Shown here in pieces: positions 25,601 through 36,766 of a stretch of DNA of 64,000 nt (position 1 is the stretch's first letter; each line of letters opens with the position of its first letter). The translations under genes and the position numbers were made by a program. The stretch lies in the NCBI RefSeq assembly GCF_022965805.1, contig NC_133101.1, positions 21,485,054 to 21,549,053 of the forward strand, in the 5' to 3' direction. The notes under the pieces were generated by a model. That model saw only the letters and a program-made list of their open reading frames with translations, did no database searches and was not told where the DNA came from. The stretch is from Primulina eburnea. Lineage: Eukaryota > Streptophyta > Magnoliopsida > Lamiales > Gesneriaceae.

Positions 25601-25729
25601 TCTTCCGCTGCCATTTTGAATATCAAACTTTGTTTGTTGGTTTAATTATGAACGAGGCATTTTAATTATTTAAAAAGAAAAATTTTAATTTTCCTCAAAT
25701 TTTCAAGCAAGGATTTTCGGGCTCTCACA
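22615..25729 (+). repeat. Gypsy 1 5' LTR
   Basis: 3115 bp, an unusually long LTR. The first third is AT-rich, the middle (about 23700-24760) is GC-richer, and the end contains three short hairpins. ORFs of 60-110 codons in the middle recur in the other LTR only because the LTRs are copies of each other. Confidence 0.92.
25081..25178 (+). repeat. three hairpin repeats near the Gypsy 1 LTR end
   Basis: Three stem-loops, at 25081-25097, 25120-25135 and 25162-25178, have the form CGGTC-GCYAGT-GACCG, CGGTC-GCCAGT-GACCG and CGGTA-GCCAGT-TACCG. Each is followed by RTCAGTTCAGTT. The third stem carries a paired change (C-G to A-T). Equivalent hairpins lie at 33121-33218 in the 3' LTR. Confidence 0.8.
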
Positions 25730-25731
25730 GT

Positions 25732-25743
25732 TGGTATCAGACC
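25732..25743 (+). promoter_or_regulatory. Gypsy 1 primer-binding site
   Basis: TGGTATCAGACC begins two bases after the 5' LTR. It matches the initiator tRNA-Met site except near its 3' end. Confidence 0.8.
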
Positions 25744-25970
25744 CATTGTTCTTGTAAAGGGTTACACTACTACTGACCACGAGAAGCTCACGAAGTCACG
25801 TCTTCGGTCTGTAAGTTTTAATTTTCAGCATTTTATTTAAAGCATGAATTATTTTAACAACATGCTTCCATGAAATAGTATACGATCAGATTTTCAGTAT
25901 TTCAGTGTTCATTTAAAATAAATTTTAGAATTATGCATGTTAGTTACGTATGGGTTATGTTTGGAACAGT

Positions 25971-27070
25971 ATGCCTCCTAGACGTCAGGTAGGACGCCCG
26001 AGAGGGGGTGGTGTGCACCGTCATGAAAACGGGTTTGATCAGAGACAAGAGAGGCAGGCACCTCCTCCTCCTCCTCCTCCTCCTCCACCTCCACCTGACA
26101 TGAATGCCCAGATTCTAGCTGGGATGACGCAGTTCTTCGCGCAGTTTGCGGGGAACAATGCCGCAGCCGCAGCCGCAGCCAGGCCGACAGGGCCCGAGGC
26201 TGTTTATGAGAGGTTTATGAAGATGCGTCCGAAGGAGTTTTCTGGGACGTCTGACCCCATGATTGCCGAGGGATGGATCAAATCCCTCGAGGTTATCTTC
26301 GAGTTCATGGAGCTTGGAGATGCAGACAGAGTCCGATGTGCCACCTACTTATTTAGTGGAGATGCTCGCTTATGGTGGGAAGGACCAGCAGTAGCCCTGA
26401 ACTTGGCTACACTTACTTGGATACGCTTTACGGAGGTTTTCTACTCCAAATATTTTGCCTAGGAAGTGCGCACCAGGTTGACCACTGAGTTCATGAGCCT
26501 GAGACAGGGTGATGACGGTTACGGAGTTCATCCGTAAGTTCGAGAGGGGCTGTCATTTTGTGTCCCTGATAGCGAATGATGCCAGAGCCAAGATGATGCA
26601 TTTCCTGGTGGGTCTACGGCCAATCTTGCGGCGTGATGTTAGGGTGTCTGACCCTACTACTTATGAGATTGCTGTCTCCAAAGCCCTAGCCGCAGAGCAG
26701 GACCTGCGGGATATCGAGAGGGATCGCCAGGGCAAGCGCCCAGCCCAGGTACCACACCGCCCTCCTCCTCATCAGCATCAGCAGCAGAGCAAGAGGCCTT
26801 TTCATGGGCCACCTAGAAACAGAGGCCAGCAACAGCAGCCGCAGCAGCAGCAGTGGGGACGCCCAGCCCCAAGGACTTTTGAGCACCCAGTCTGTCCCAG
26901 GTGCTCACGCCGCCATCCTGGAGCATGAATGTATGGCTCAGGAAAGTGTTTCAAGTGTGGCAGTCCAGACCACGTGTTGCTGCAGTGCCCTCAGAGGAAT
27001 CTGCCTACCCAAGGCAGAGTTTTTGCTCTCCATGCCGCGGAAACAAACCCGGAGACTATGTTGTTGACAG
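25971..27070 (+). pseudogene. Gypsy 1 gag (broken)
   Basis: Gag starts at the MPPRRQVGRPRGG methionine at 25971. It has a CCT-encoded proline run, the retrotransposon gag domain (RFMKMRPKEFSGTSDP; YLFSGDARLWWEG), a Q/P-rich linker with CAG repeats, and a CCHC knuckle (CFKCGSPDHVLLQC). Breaks: TAG at 26460-26462, a small frameshift near 26511, and TGA at 26926-26928 where the family has a cysteine. The frame ends in MLLTG exactly at the candidate splice donor at 27071. Confidence 0.88.
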
Positions 27071-27246
27071 GTACCTTTAAGCTTTAAGTTATTATTTGAA
27101 TTTCCGTGTTTTGGGAATCGGGATTAAGATTTGAACTTAGAACCGCGATAGGATTGCATGCTCTACTCAGTATTATTTTGGAGATTTAAGTTAGAAGAAC
27201 TCTGGACTTTGCATGTCTATAAGAACTTAGAGTTCCGATCTTTCAG
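27071..27246 (+). other. candidate spliced intron between gag and protease
   Basis: A 176-bp AT-rich insert begins GTACCTTT and ends GATCTTTCAG. Removing it joins the gag end (MLLTG) to the protease start (RIFISGS) in one frame at a phase-1 junction. Unspliced, the gag frame meets TAA at 27085-27087. Gypsy 2 in this window is continuous at the same place. This looks like a real intron that would give Gag from unspliced RNA and Gag-Pol from spliced RNA. No RNA evidence is available. Confidence 0.65.
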
Positions 27247-30200
27247 GGAGAATTTTTATATCTGGTTCCGCTACCAAGGCCTTGATAGATTCAGGGGCCA
27301 CTCACTCGTTTATTTCGGAAGTCTTTGCGAACTTTCTCAAGATCAAGACCATTGGGCTAGACATAGCCTTTTCAGTAGTGTTTCCGTCAGGCGAGAAGAT
27401 GGCAGCTACCAATGTCATCCGAGATATAGATCTTGAACTGCACGGTAATCTTGTTTATGCGGATCTGATCGTGCTACCGATGCCAGAATTTGACATCATC
27501 CTAGGGATGGACTGGCTATTGAGGAACAGAGTGTTGATAGACTTCCAGCGGAGATCTGTTCTTGTCCGACCGCCTGGAATGGAGCAGTTCTTATTTGAGA
27601 CGGACATGTACTTTCCTTTACCGCGCATTATTCCTTATGTTCTGGCCAGGAAGCTCATGCATAGAGGGTGTCGGGCATTTCTAGCGACCTTTTTATCTGT
27701 CCCCGAGGAACCCAGCCAGTCAGCCTCAGATGTTCCGATTGTCAGAGATTTCTTAGACGTTTTTCCCGAAGACGTCTCTGGTATGCCACCCGAGAGAGAG
27801 GTGGAGTTTTCCATTGAGCTTATGCCAGGTACGACTCCGATATCCAAAGCGCCGTACCGACAGAGATGGCAGAGCTTAAGAAGCAGATTCAGGAACTTCT
27901 CGACAAGGAGTTCATTCGCCCGAATTTTTCACCTTGGGGCGCGCCAGTCTTATTTGTAAAGAAGAAGGATGGCTCTATGAGGCTTTGCATTGACTACCGG
28001 GAGTTTAACAGGGTTACAGTGAAGAACAAATACCCACTTCCGAGGATTGAGGACCTGTTTGACCAGTTGCAGGCAGCTTCGATTTTCTCCAAGATAGATC
28101 TGCGTTCCGGTTATCACCAGTTGAGGGTGAGAGATGCTGATGTCTCCAAGAATGCTTTTAGGACTCGTTATGGCCACTACGAATTCCTTGTGTTGCCGTT
28201 CGGTCTGACGAATGCGCCAGCGATCTTCATGGATCTCATGAATCGCGTATTTCAGCCGTATCTTGACCAGTTTGTGATAGTGTTCATAGACGACATCCTC
28301 GTCTACTCCAAGAGTCAAGAGGATCACAACAGGCATTTGACTACAGTGTTGCAGACCTTGCAGAAGCATAAGTTGTTCGCAAAGTTCAGTAAGTGCGAAT
28401 TTTGGTTAGAGAAGGTGGCGTTCCTAGGCCACATCGTTTCTAGCAACGGTATTGAGGTGGACCCACCGAAGGTTGTAGCAGTCAGAGATTGGTTTGTGCC
28501 GCAGAATGCATCCGAGATTCGCAGTTTTCTTGGGTTAGCAGGATATTACATGAAATTCATTCAGGGATTCTCCTCCATTGCCGTTCCACTCACATCATTG
28601 ACAAAGAAGAATGTGAATTTTGTGTGGAGCGATGATTGTCAGAAGAGCTTCGATACTTTGAAGCAAGCTCTTATTTCAGCACCAGTTTTGGACACACCGT
28701 CAGGACCCGGCGAGTTTGTTCTGTATACCGATGCTTCGAAGCTCGGTCTTGGCGCAGTATTTATGCATCATGGGAGAGTGATAGTGTATGCTTCTCGACA
28801 GCTGCAAATCCACGAGAATAATTACCCCACCCATGATCTAGAGTTGGCCGCAGTAGTCTTTGCCTTGAAGATTTGGAGGCATTATTTGTATGGAGAGAAG
28901 TGCCAGATCTTTACCGACCACAAGAGCCTCAAGTATTTTTTTACGCAGAAGGAGCTGAACATGCGTCAGAGGCGTTAGTTGGAGCTTGTGAAGGATCATG
29001 ACTGTGACATTAGCTACCACCCGGGTAAAGCTAATGTAGTGGCGGATGCATTGAGCAGAAAAGTCGCAGTGATGGCACATTTGACAGTTTCGAGACCTCT
29101 TCAGCTTGAGATGCAGAGGTTTGATCTTGAGACTTATCCTAGAGGTAGAGTTCCCCGTCTATCTACCTTGACCATTCAGTCTTCCCTTCTTGACCGTATT
29201 CGCGGTGGTCAGTCAGCAGATGAGCAATTGGCACAGTGGAAGAAGCGAGATGAAGCCAAGGGCAGTGTCTTGTATACAGTCACCGACGGTATTGTGAGAT
29301 ACCGAGACAGGATGTGGGTTCCTAACAGTGATACTATCCGAGCAGATATTCTATCAGAGGCCCACATGTCGCCGTAATCCATTCACCCTGGGAGTACGAA
29401 GATGTACAAAGATCTGCAGCTATTGTATTGGTGGCCAGGGATGAAGAAAGACATCAGACGTTTCGTATCCGAGTGTCTGACTTGTCAGTTAGTGAAAGCA
29501 GAGCATCAGAGACCAGCAGGTTTGCTCAAGCCTCTTCCTATTCCCGAGTGGAAGTGGGAGAACATTACCATGAATTTTGTGACCGGATTGCCGAAATCAG
29601 CCAGGGGATCGAATGCTATTTGGGTGATTGTAGATCGTCTTACCAAATCAGCGCACTTCTTGCCTATTAAGACGACTTTCACCATGGTTCAGTACGCGGA
29701 GTTGTATAACCGCGAGATAGTCCGACTTCATTGTATTCCAGTTTCGATCGTATCTGACAGAGATCCTAGATTCACTTCCTCCTTTTGGAAGAGTTTACAT
29801 TCGACCATGGGTACGAAGCTGCTGTTTAGCACAGCTTTCCATCCGCAGACAGATGGACAGTCAGAGCGAGTCATTCAGATTTTGGAGGATCTTCTTCGTG
29901 CTTGCGTCATTGATTTCTCTGGGAGTTGGGAGTCGAACTTACCATTGGTTGAGTTCACCTATAACAACAGTTTCCAGTCTTTTATTGGTATGGCTCCGTA
30001 TGAAGCACTGTATGGCCGCAAGTGCAGATCTCCTATTCATTGGGATGAAGTAGGAGAGAGAGCAGAGTTGGGTCCAGAAATTGTTCAGCAGGCTGCAGAT
30101 GTAGTAGTCAAGATCCGTGATAGGATGAGGACTGCTCAGAGTCGACAGAAGAGTTATGCCGATCGGCGGAGGAGAGAGTTAGAGTTTGCAGTGGGCGATC

Positions 30201-30616
30201 ATGTTTTTGTGAAAGTGGCACCTATGAAGGGTGTCATGAGATTTGGGAAGAAAGGGAACCTCAGTCCGAGATTCATTGGACCTTTTGAGATCCTTGACAG
30301 AGTTGGGACGCTAGCTTATCGTGTTGCTCTTCCGCCGAATCTGGCCGGAGTACACAATGTGTTCCATGTCTCCATGCTGAGAAAGTACATGGCGAATCCT
30401 TCGCATGTGCTGAACTTTGAGCCGTTGCAGCTTACCTCGAACCTGTCTTATGAGGAGAGACCAGTGCAGATCCTAGAGCGGCAGGAGAAGAAACTTCGGA
30501 ACAAGTTGGTTAAGCGAGTCAAAGTCAAATAGCTCAACCATTCAGAGGAGGAAGCCACATGGGAGTCGGAGCCAGAAATGAGGAGTCGGTACCCCGAGTT
30601 ATTCGGTGAGTTCTAA
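27247..30616 (+). pseudogene. Gypsy 1 protease-RT-RNase H-integrase-chromodomain (broken)
   Basis: Protease has the active site LIDSGATHSF. RT has LPFGLTNAP and catalytic [10 protein letters not shown]. RNase H has [11 protein letters not shown]. Integrase has the HHCC region (CLTCQLVKAEHQRPAG), then SDRDPRF and TDGQSER. The chromodomain remnant is EEATWESEPEMRSRYPELF. Breaks: a small deletion with frameshift near 27860; TAG at 28976-28978 in place of a tryptophan in RNase H; TAA at 29375-29377 in the integrase zinc region; TAG at 30530-30532 before the chromodomain. The first integrase catalytic Asp is Asn (TMNFVTGLP near 29573), so even a full-length protein would be catalytically dead. Confidence 0.9.
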
Positions 30617-30638
30617 TTTCGAGGACGAAATTTCTTTT

Positions 30639-30650
30639 AAGGGGGGAGAG
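30639..30650 (+). promoter_or_regulatory. Gypsy 1 polypurine tract
   Basis: AAGGGGGGAGAG lies directly upstream of the 3' LTR and would prime plus-strand DNA synthesis. Confidence 0.85.
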
Positions 30651-30651
30651 T

Positions 30652-33600
30652 TGTAGAACCCGTAAAAGCCATGCATAATTCTAGTATTTTAAATTTAATT
30701 GACTTCATTGCATGAGTATTTAAGTGTTTTCTTTGAAGTTAATTATTTTATTCAGTAGTTTAGATTTTTATTCTTTTCAGTTAATTCAGTGAGGTCGGAT
30801 CGGAGTTGGAGTAAAGAGAAAAAATTTATTGGTAGGAAAACATTTTCTAAAATTTATTTAAGATAAATAATAAGTAAATTGATTGTAAAAGAAGGTTTAA
30901 GGAATTATTTAAATAAGTGGAGATAAGTAGTAAATATAGTTCCATAATTAATTTCTTAACTCTTTTAAATATTTAATGAGTAGATAAAATACTAAAGAAA
31001 AAAAATACAATATTCATGAAATATTTTCCCTCCTTTTTTATTAAATTTTCGGCCCTCTAATTTAAATTAAAAATTTGTTAAGAACTCAATTCCATTGATC
31101 ACTTCCTTACCCATTTTTGGGAGATAAATTCCTCACCATGTTTAATCCACATTTAATTGATAACTAAGCAATATTCCATCTCATTTGATTGATAGGAAAA
31201 TCGGCCCTCTCTCCATTTTTAAAAGATTTAATTGTGATTGTCAACTCATTCTTTAATTATTCCCCTTAAATTTTTCTAGATAGATATCCTCCCCATCTTT
31301 GAAATCACTAGCAAGATTTAATTAAACCATTTCTCCCTTTGCACCTAGACCTTAAAATCGTCCCTATGCACCTCTAGAATCCTCAAGAAAAATCTTTGAT
31401 ATCATTCTATTTCCTTATCACTCAAACTAGTAGATAGAAAGAATATTTCCCTTCCCTTTTATCTTGTATCTTCCCATTTAATTTCCTAGACTCCCTCCCA
31501 CTCCATAATCTCGAAAATATCAGTCTCCTTCAGCACTAAAAATCGTGAGAGCCTAGGGTAAAATTGAGGAAGAAAAACAAGAAAGAAAACAAGAGAAGCA
31601 ACTCCGTCTCCTCCGCGCCGTATCGTCTATTCTTTTCGTTTTTCTTTAAAACGAAAACCAAGGCATGTATATGTTTTTATTGCTCTTCAATTAAGTCCTA
31701 TTATCAATTATTTTTCATTACATGATCATCATTTCCCATGTCAAAAACCGAAAATCATCAAAGAAATTTTCAGAAAATAGCATGCAGATTTTCGGTGCTT
31801 CACGGGTTGGCTAGTTTTCGTTGTGCAGGTATTGGATCGACTTCCAGGCTCCCCAAAGCTGATCCTAGGCATGTACTAGGACATGTTAGGAACACAGTTG
31901 CCCAGTGGTTTGAGTCCCATGTAAGCCGAGAACAAGGAAACGACAGCAACTCCATTTGTGTCCACTTGTGTCCGGAAAATCTGATGTTGCTGTCATAAGG
32001 GAATGGATCGGATCATGGCTGCCCCAGGGGCCTATAGCCATGGTTAGATCACTTTCCTAGCATGTCTAAGACGTGACTAAGTCGCCCTTTTGGTGGCTTG
32101 GTCCATGGTGCATCGGTTTTTAAATCAAACGCAAGAACAGCCCCTCCCCTTCTCGGCCCCTTTGGTTTTGACAGCATGTGTTGGTTCGAGTATGGTGGAA
32201 TGGTGTGGATCTTGGTTGGCCTATGGCCCTTAGCCACGGTTCACACCATGCCCCATGAAGTCTAGGTCGTGCCATGGTCAATCAAATGGCCACTGGAACG
32301 AGTCGAGACAGCAAGCGAAGCCAAACACCCCACGCGCAGAATTGTGTGCTCGGGTGAATCTTTTCGGTTGGTTGCTGGAATGAGGCGAATTGTGGCTGGC
32401 CTAGGGCCCTTAGCCATGGTTCAAATCATTCCTTTGGATTTTGTGGAGAGGCTCTGGTCGGTGGTTCAAGCCAAAATGGCCAAAAGTTTCGCAAACGACG
32501 CGATGCAAGCGAAGTTGCTGCTGCTGGAATTTGACAGCAACTTCCTGTGACGGTTCGGAGGCTCGTTCGAGTTCTTATTTGGCTTTTAGCCTATGGCCTT
32601 GGACTGAACAGTGCCTCATCGAGTTAGGAAGGCCACGTTTTTGGCCGTTTGTGATTCGGATCATTTTTGAAGTCGTACGAGAATTTACGGTGCGATGTGC
32701 CAAATTGACTCTCGAAAGAGCATTTCATGTTTTGGCCTCCATTTCACCTAAATTTCGACCCTCATCATTTTAGGAGCATAAATTCATAATTTTAATCATA
32801 TTTTAATCATGACGTTACGTTGGTTCAGTGTTGGTTCACGTTGGTTCGGAGTCATGATTAAATACGAAGTCGTTAGTGGTAATTGTCGCGTTTTCAAACT
32901 TAATTGCAGAGTTTGGTCAAGAAAAATCTATTGCATATTTTTCATGGCATATTTAGGTCGCAGCGAGCCTGGGGACGATCCAATCCAGTTGGTAAAATAA
33001 TACAGGATATGTTTTTTGCCATTTAATTTTATTACGTGCATAAAAATAGCAAATACTTATTTTTGAGATTTATGCGATATTGCTTGTGGTCAATTCACTA
33101 TTATGGGAGCATTATTTTACCCGGTCGCCAGTGACAGATCAGTTCAGTTTGGTACCACCCGGTCGCCAGTGACCGGTCAGTTCAGTTCAGTTTGATACTC
33201 CCCGGTAGCCAGTTACCGATCAGTTCAGTTCAGTGCAGGGGCCACATGCGTAGACCATAATCTCAACAGAAAATTATTATCAGTCATTTAGTATAGGGCT
33301 CCAAGGAGCAAACATTTTTACTATGATATTTAATTCAGTCATGCACGTATTATAATTGCTCAGTACAAGTTATTTTCAGAATGCCTCATGACATGATATT
33401 TTATCCATGCAAATTATATTTTACTCATTACCTACGATATATGCATGCTGAGTCTTTAGGCTTACTAGACTTGATTGTTGTAGGTATCGATGAGGTCAGG
33501 GCCGAGGGCGGGGACCAGTGAGCCAGCTTGGGTCGGCAGTAGTGGCACCCGAGGACCTCAGTTCAGCATTTATTATTCCTCAAACAATTTTTATCAGTTG

Positions 33601-33768
33601 TTGGATATTCTTAAATTGTTATTTCGCAAACAAATATTTTCTTCCGCTGCCATTTTGAATATCAAACTTTGTTTATTGGTTTAATTATGAATGAGGCATT
33701 TTAATTATTTAAAAATAAAACTTTTAATTTTCCTCAAATTTTCAAGCAAGGATTTTCGGGTTCTCACA
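30652..33768 (+). repeat. Gypsy 1 3' LTR
   Basis: 3117 bp matching 22615-25729 with scattered single-base changes and a few small indels, for example extra bases near 30955. It ends TTCTCACA, followed by GTTTT. Confidence 0.92.
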
Positions 33769-35066
33769 GTTTTGTACTCTTTGTTGTTTGATTCTAATTG
33801 AATTTTGTAAGTTGTGTATGCTTAAAACTTCAAATTTTCAAGATATTAAATCTTGAATTAAGTTTTATTAGCTTTTACGCTTCAAATTCAAATTGTGAAT
33901 AGAATTCGAATTTCCGTGTTTTAAATGTGTAAGGAAACACGTTTAAATATAAATTTGCAAGATATTTAAAATCAAAAATTTAGATTTCTAAGTTTTAATG
34001 CTTCAAATTTGGAAAAAACTTGGATGTTTAATATCAATCTAACGACAAGTGAAATGATAGACGTGAAAAATACAATGTTGTCAAATTTTAATTTAGTGTA
34101 TAAGGTTTGATTTTTAAGAAAGAACGATTAAGTTCAAACTTAGCAAATATAAATTCATGAATTCGGATTTATAAGCTCATTTTGCTTAGAATTTGATAAA
34201 ATTTTAAGTTCTTTAAGCAGTCACGTTTAAATCCAAATTTAGAAACATTATGAAGTCTTGATTTTGGATTTCTAAGTTTATAAGAAGTTGGAAGACTTTA
34301 AATTATTTAATCAAGTTCATTCAAATTCAACCTTAACAAGATATAAAATCTTGAATTTGAATTTCTAAGATATTGTCGCTTAGAATGGATAAAATTATGC
34401 TTACCCAAATTTTTTGGGGAGGTTTTTCATAATTGTAATTGAACTCCATCATTCTCATTTATCTTTTTTAATTATACGTTCAAATTTTTTACAAGCTTTC
34501 GCGCTTAAAATTCAAATTTTATAAATATAAACTTTCGAGTTTGGATTTTCTAAGTTGTGCGCTTAAAATTCGAACTTAGATTTATATTAGAATTTTATTA
34601 ATATTAGAATTTTGTTTCAAATTCTTTAAGGAATTGTGTTTAAATCCAAATTTGCAATAAATTAATTCTTGGATTTGGATTTATAATTTTTAACGTTTAG
34701 AATTCAAGTTTAATAGCGTTCTATACATTTCAGAATTTGTATTACTAAAAAAATACCATTAATTCTTATAAGTAACTCAAAGTTTGGGAGTGTCGTAATT
34801 AAGGTAGAAATACCATGTTAAAATATGACATGAAAATTAAATGAATGATGATAGAACTGGACATGTACGTCAAATACAAAAATTCATGCTAAACTTGATC
34901 TCGAGTAATATTAGCAATTTTGATTGAGTGAAATCATAAAATAACTTGGCGAATCCGTAGTAAAAAAAAACTTTGGATGAAGATCAAGTCTATAGTTTGT
35001 CAAGAGGAATGAGCTTAAATCCACATAATAAAGTTTTCATAGCAGCAACCCAACATTACTGATCAA

Positions 35067-35254
35067 AGATTCCAAGTTCTTGATTCAATGGAACATCTAA
35101 ATTATGAGAACTTGAGCTTGCACATGAGAATTACTCTCTTCTCATTCCTAGGACGGAAAGAGATTCCAAGTTCTTGATTCAATGGAACATCTAAATTATG
35201 AGAACTTGTGCTTGCACATGAGAATTACTCTCTTCTCATTCCTAGGACGGAAAG
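35067..35254 (+). repeat. 94-bp tandem duplication
   Basis: Units 35067-35160 and 35161-35254 appear to differ at a single position (GAGCTTG versus GTGCTTG), so the duplication is recent. It contains AGATTCCAAGTTCTTGATTC and CTCATTCCTAGGACGG. Confidence 0.9.
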
Positions 35255-35609
35255 TGAAGTACGATAGGATGCTCTTCAAAGGGGAGACCATCTATGTAAG
35301 TGTGAGGACGAGGCCGTCTCAACGAAACACTTATGAGGCCAAAATATGTTTCATGACCAAAACAAACATAACCAAAAAGAAATGATAGGAAAGTTGTCGT
35401 GTATGTATTGTTTTCTGGCTTTACACAAACCACCAAGAATGTCAAGACATCATGTTCACTTTGTGGCTTAGTAAATACGAAAAAATTATACTAAGGAAGG
35501 TTTAAAGCCAAAAAGCTACATCTTCTGATGCGATGATGTTCCGTGTATACTCTCTTTTAATATCACATATATTCATGTATTAATTTCTTTCATGTGGAGG
35601 ATTATTGGA

Positions 35610-35955
35610 TAAAATTAAAGCTTAATGGATGGAAATTAAACTAAAAAGTATATAAAACTCGAAAAGTATTGTTCCATGCGCCAGGGGAGGCGCCTCAGCT
35701 CCTCAAATACGTCTTGGAGCAATCCAAGCCGCAGGGAATGTGCCTAAGCTCTCCTCTGTGCCCTGGAATTTTCCAGCGCCATGAAAGAGGCTCATAAACG
35801 TCCGTAAGGTGGCGTCTAGGAGCCTGGCGATGGTTTTTCACAATAGTCGCGACTTTTCATAGATATTTGCCTCCAAAAAATATCTTTTGGTCATATTTTT
35901 GAGGTTGATGACTTAAATATCAATCTATCTGAATGAATTAACATATTTCATGAAG
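35610..35955 (+). repeat. dispersed repeat, copy B
   Basis: Counterpart of 21330-21640 in the same orientation. It ends about 75 bp before the first recognisable pararetrovirus sequence. Confidence 0.6.
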
Positions 35956-36157
35956 AACTTGATTCATTTATATCATAATACTAAATATAGCTTCTACGTA
36001 CGGTAACATTACAAATAAATAAAGGGGGAATTGGTGGACAGTCCCCAATACCACCAAAACTTTTCTCAAACTCCCTTGAGTGAGAAAATTTTTATAAATA
36101 AGCCAAATATACCCTTTAATTCTATTTTAATTCTATTGATCCCGCGCTTTCCGAAAA

Positions 36158-36169
36158 TGGTATCAGAGC
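36158..36169 (+). promoter_or_regulatory. pararetroviral tRNA-Met primer-binding site
   Basis: TGGTATCAGAGC, the site that in Caulimoviridae primes minus-strand DNA synthesis and defines the genome origin. In copy 2 it has decayed to a form containing TGCATCAGATCC. Confidence 0.9.
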
Positions 36170-36248
36170 TTAAGGTTGATTTATTTCAAACACAAATTTT
36201 ATTATTACTAGTAACTAATTGTATGAGAAGGAGAATTTCGAAAAAATC

Positions 36249-36398
36249 ATGAATCCGAACTTTGGTTCGAGAAAAATAATTTACAAGGAATATTCCAATA
36301 TTTTGGAATATGAACAAGGTCATCTAACTATTGTTAGATATCAGAACCAGAAAGGGAAGCATCATCACCCTCAGGTAAAATCTCAGGTAAAGTTATGA
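36249..36398 (+). CDS. pararetrovirus ORF0, 49-aa upstream ORF
   Basis: A short frame starting MNPNFGSRKIIYKEYSNILE and ending in a His/Lys-rich tail (KGKHHHPQVK). Its TGA overlaps the ORF1 start in an ATGA arrangement, which fits termination-reinitiation translation as known in this virus family. The frame and start are kept in copy 2 (57439), where a TAG truncates it at 33 codons. I recognise no domain. Its small size makes it less certain than the other ORFs, but the coupled overlap and conservation favour a real reading frame. Confidence 0.55.
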   Translation: MNPNFGSRKIIYKEYSNILEYEQGHLTIVRYQNQKGKHHHPQVKSQVKL

Positions 36399-36766
36399 TT
36401 CAGAACAATAAGTTTCTGGAGATAGTACCCGATTCCTCTAAGCTCTCGTCAGATCTTAGAGAGATCCAGAAAACGGTACAAAGCTATGGCACTTTGCTAT
36501 ATTATGTACCTCAACGAGTTGAAAAAATCCTAGAAAAACAAGAAGAAATTCTTGTAACTTTAAAGGATATTCAGACAAGAATTCTGAAACTAGAACAACA
36601 ACCTAGTTCCAGTAGAAGAACTTCAGGAGGTTGGTTACCACCATCTTTTGGCACTGAACCTTTGTTACATCAACAAGGGAAGGCCAGAGTGGTGTCAAAA
36701 CCCTTGACTGAAGAAGAAAAGATGATCAATCTAATCAAGTCTGTCTCAGAAAAGAAATTTATCTGA
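36395..36766 (+). CDS. pararetrovirus ORF1, 123-aa coiled-coil protein
   Basis: A small protein with heptad-like Leu/Ile/Val spacing in residues 20-70 (VEKILEKQEEILVTLKDI), then a Ser/Arg-rich linker and a conserved segment GGWLPPSF. Small coiled-coil proteins in this position occur in several Caulimoviridae, for example as virion-associated proteins, but I cannot prove homology. Its TGA shares one base with the ATG of the coat protein ORF (TGATG), again suggesting coupled translation. It overlaps ORF0 by four bases. Copy 2 keeps the frame open. Confidence 0.7.
   Translation: MIQNNKFLEIVPDSSKLSSDLREIQKTVQSYGTLLYYVPQRVEKILEKQEEILVTLKDIQTRILKLEQQPSSSRRTSGGWLPPSFGTEPLLHQQGKARVVSKPLTEEEKMINLIKSVSEKKFI

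Larger units (their letters stand above)
22615..33768 (+). mobile_element. Gypsy 1: Tekay-like chromovirus with 3.1-kb LTRs
   Basis: An 11.15-kb element with LTRs at 22615-25729 and 30652-33768 (TGTAGAACCCG...CTCACA). A tRNA-Met-type primer site lies at 25732 and a purine tract (AAGGGGGGAGAG) just before the 3' LTR. Flanking 5-mers TTTTT and GTTTT differ at one base. Domain order is gag, protease, RT, RNase H, integrase and a C-terminal chromodomain, as in Tekay/Del chromoviruses. In the first 400 bases the LTRs differ by about 2%. The coding region carries several stops and small frameshifts and a changed integrase catalytic residue, so it cannot move by itself. Confidence 0.93.
33769..36029. 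other. AT-rich repeat debris between Gypsy 1 and the pararetrovirus
   Basis: From about 33780 to 34780 short motifs such as GCTTCAAATTC, GATTTCTAAG and TTTCCGTGTTT recur irregularly, like an eroded minisatellite. A 94-bp tandem duplication and dispersed repeat copy B lie further right. No gene is supported; the 67-aa ORF at 35182-35385 overlaps the duplication and has no recognisable domain. Confidence 0.45.

Noticed and set aside
36158..36169. Fragment of a tRNA gene
   Set aside because: Only the 12-base primer-site match to the tRNA-Met 3' end is present; no cloverleaf around it. The same holds at 16942, 25732 and 48648.
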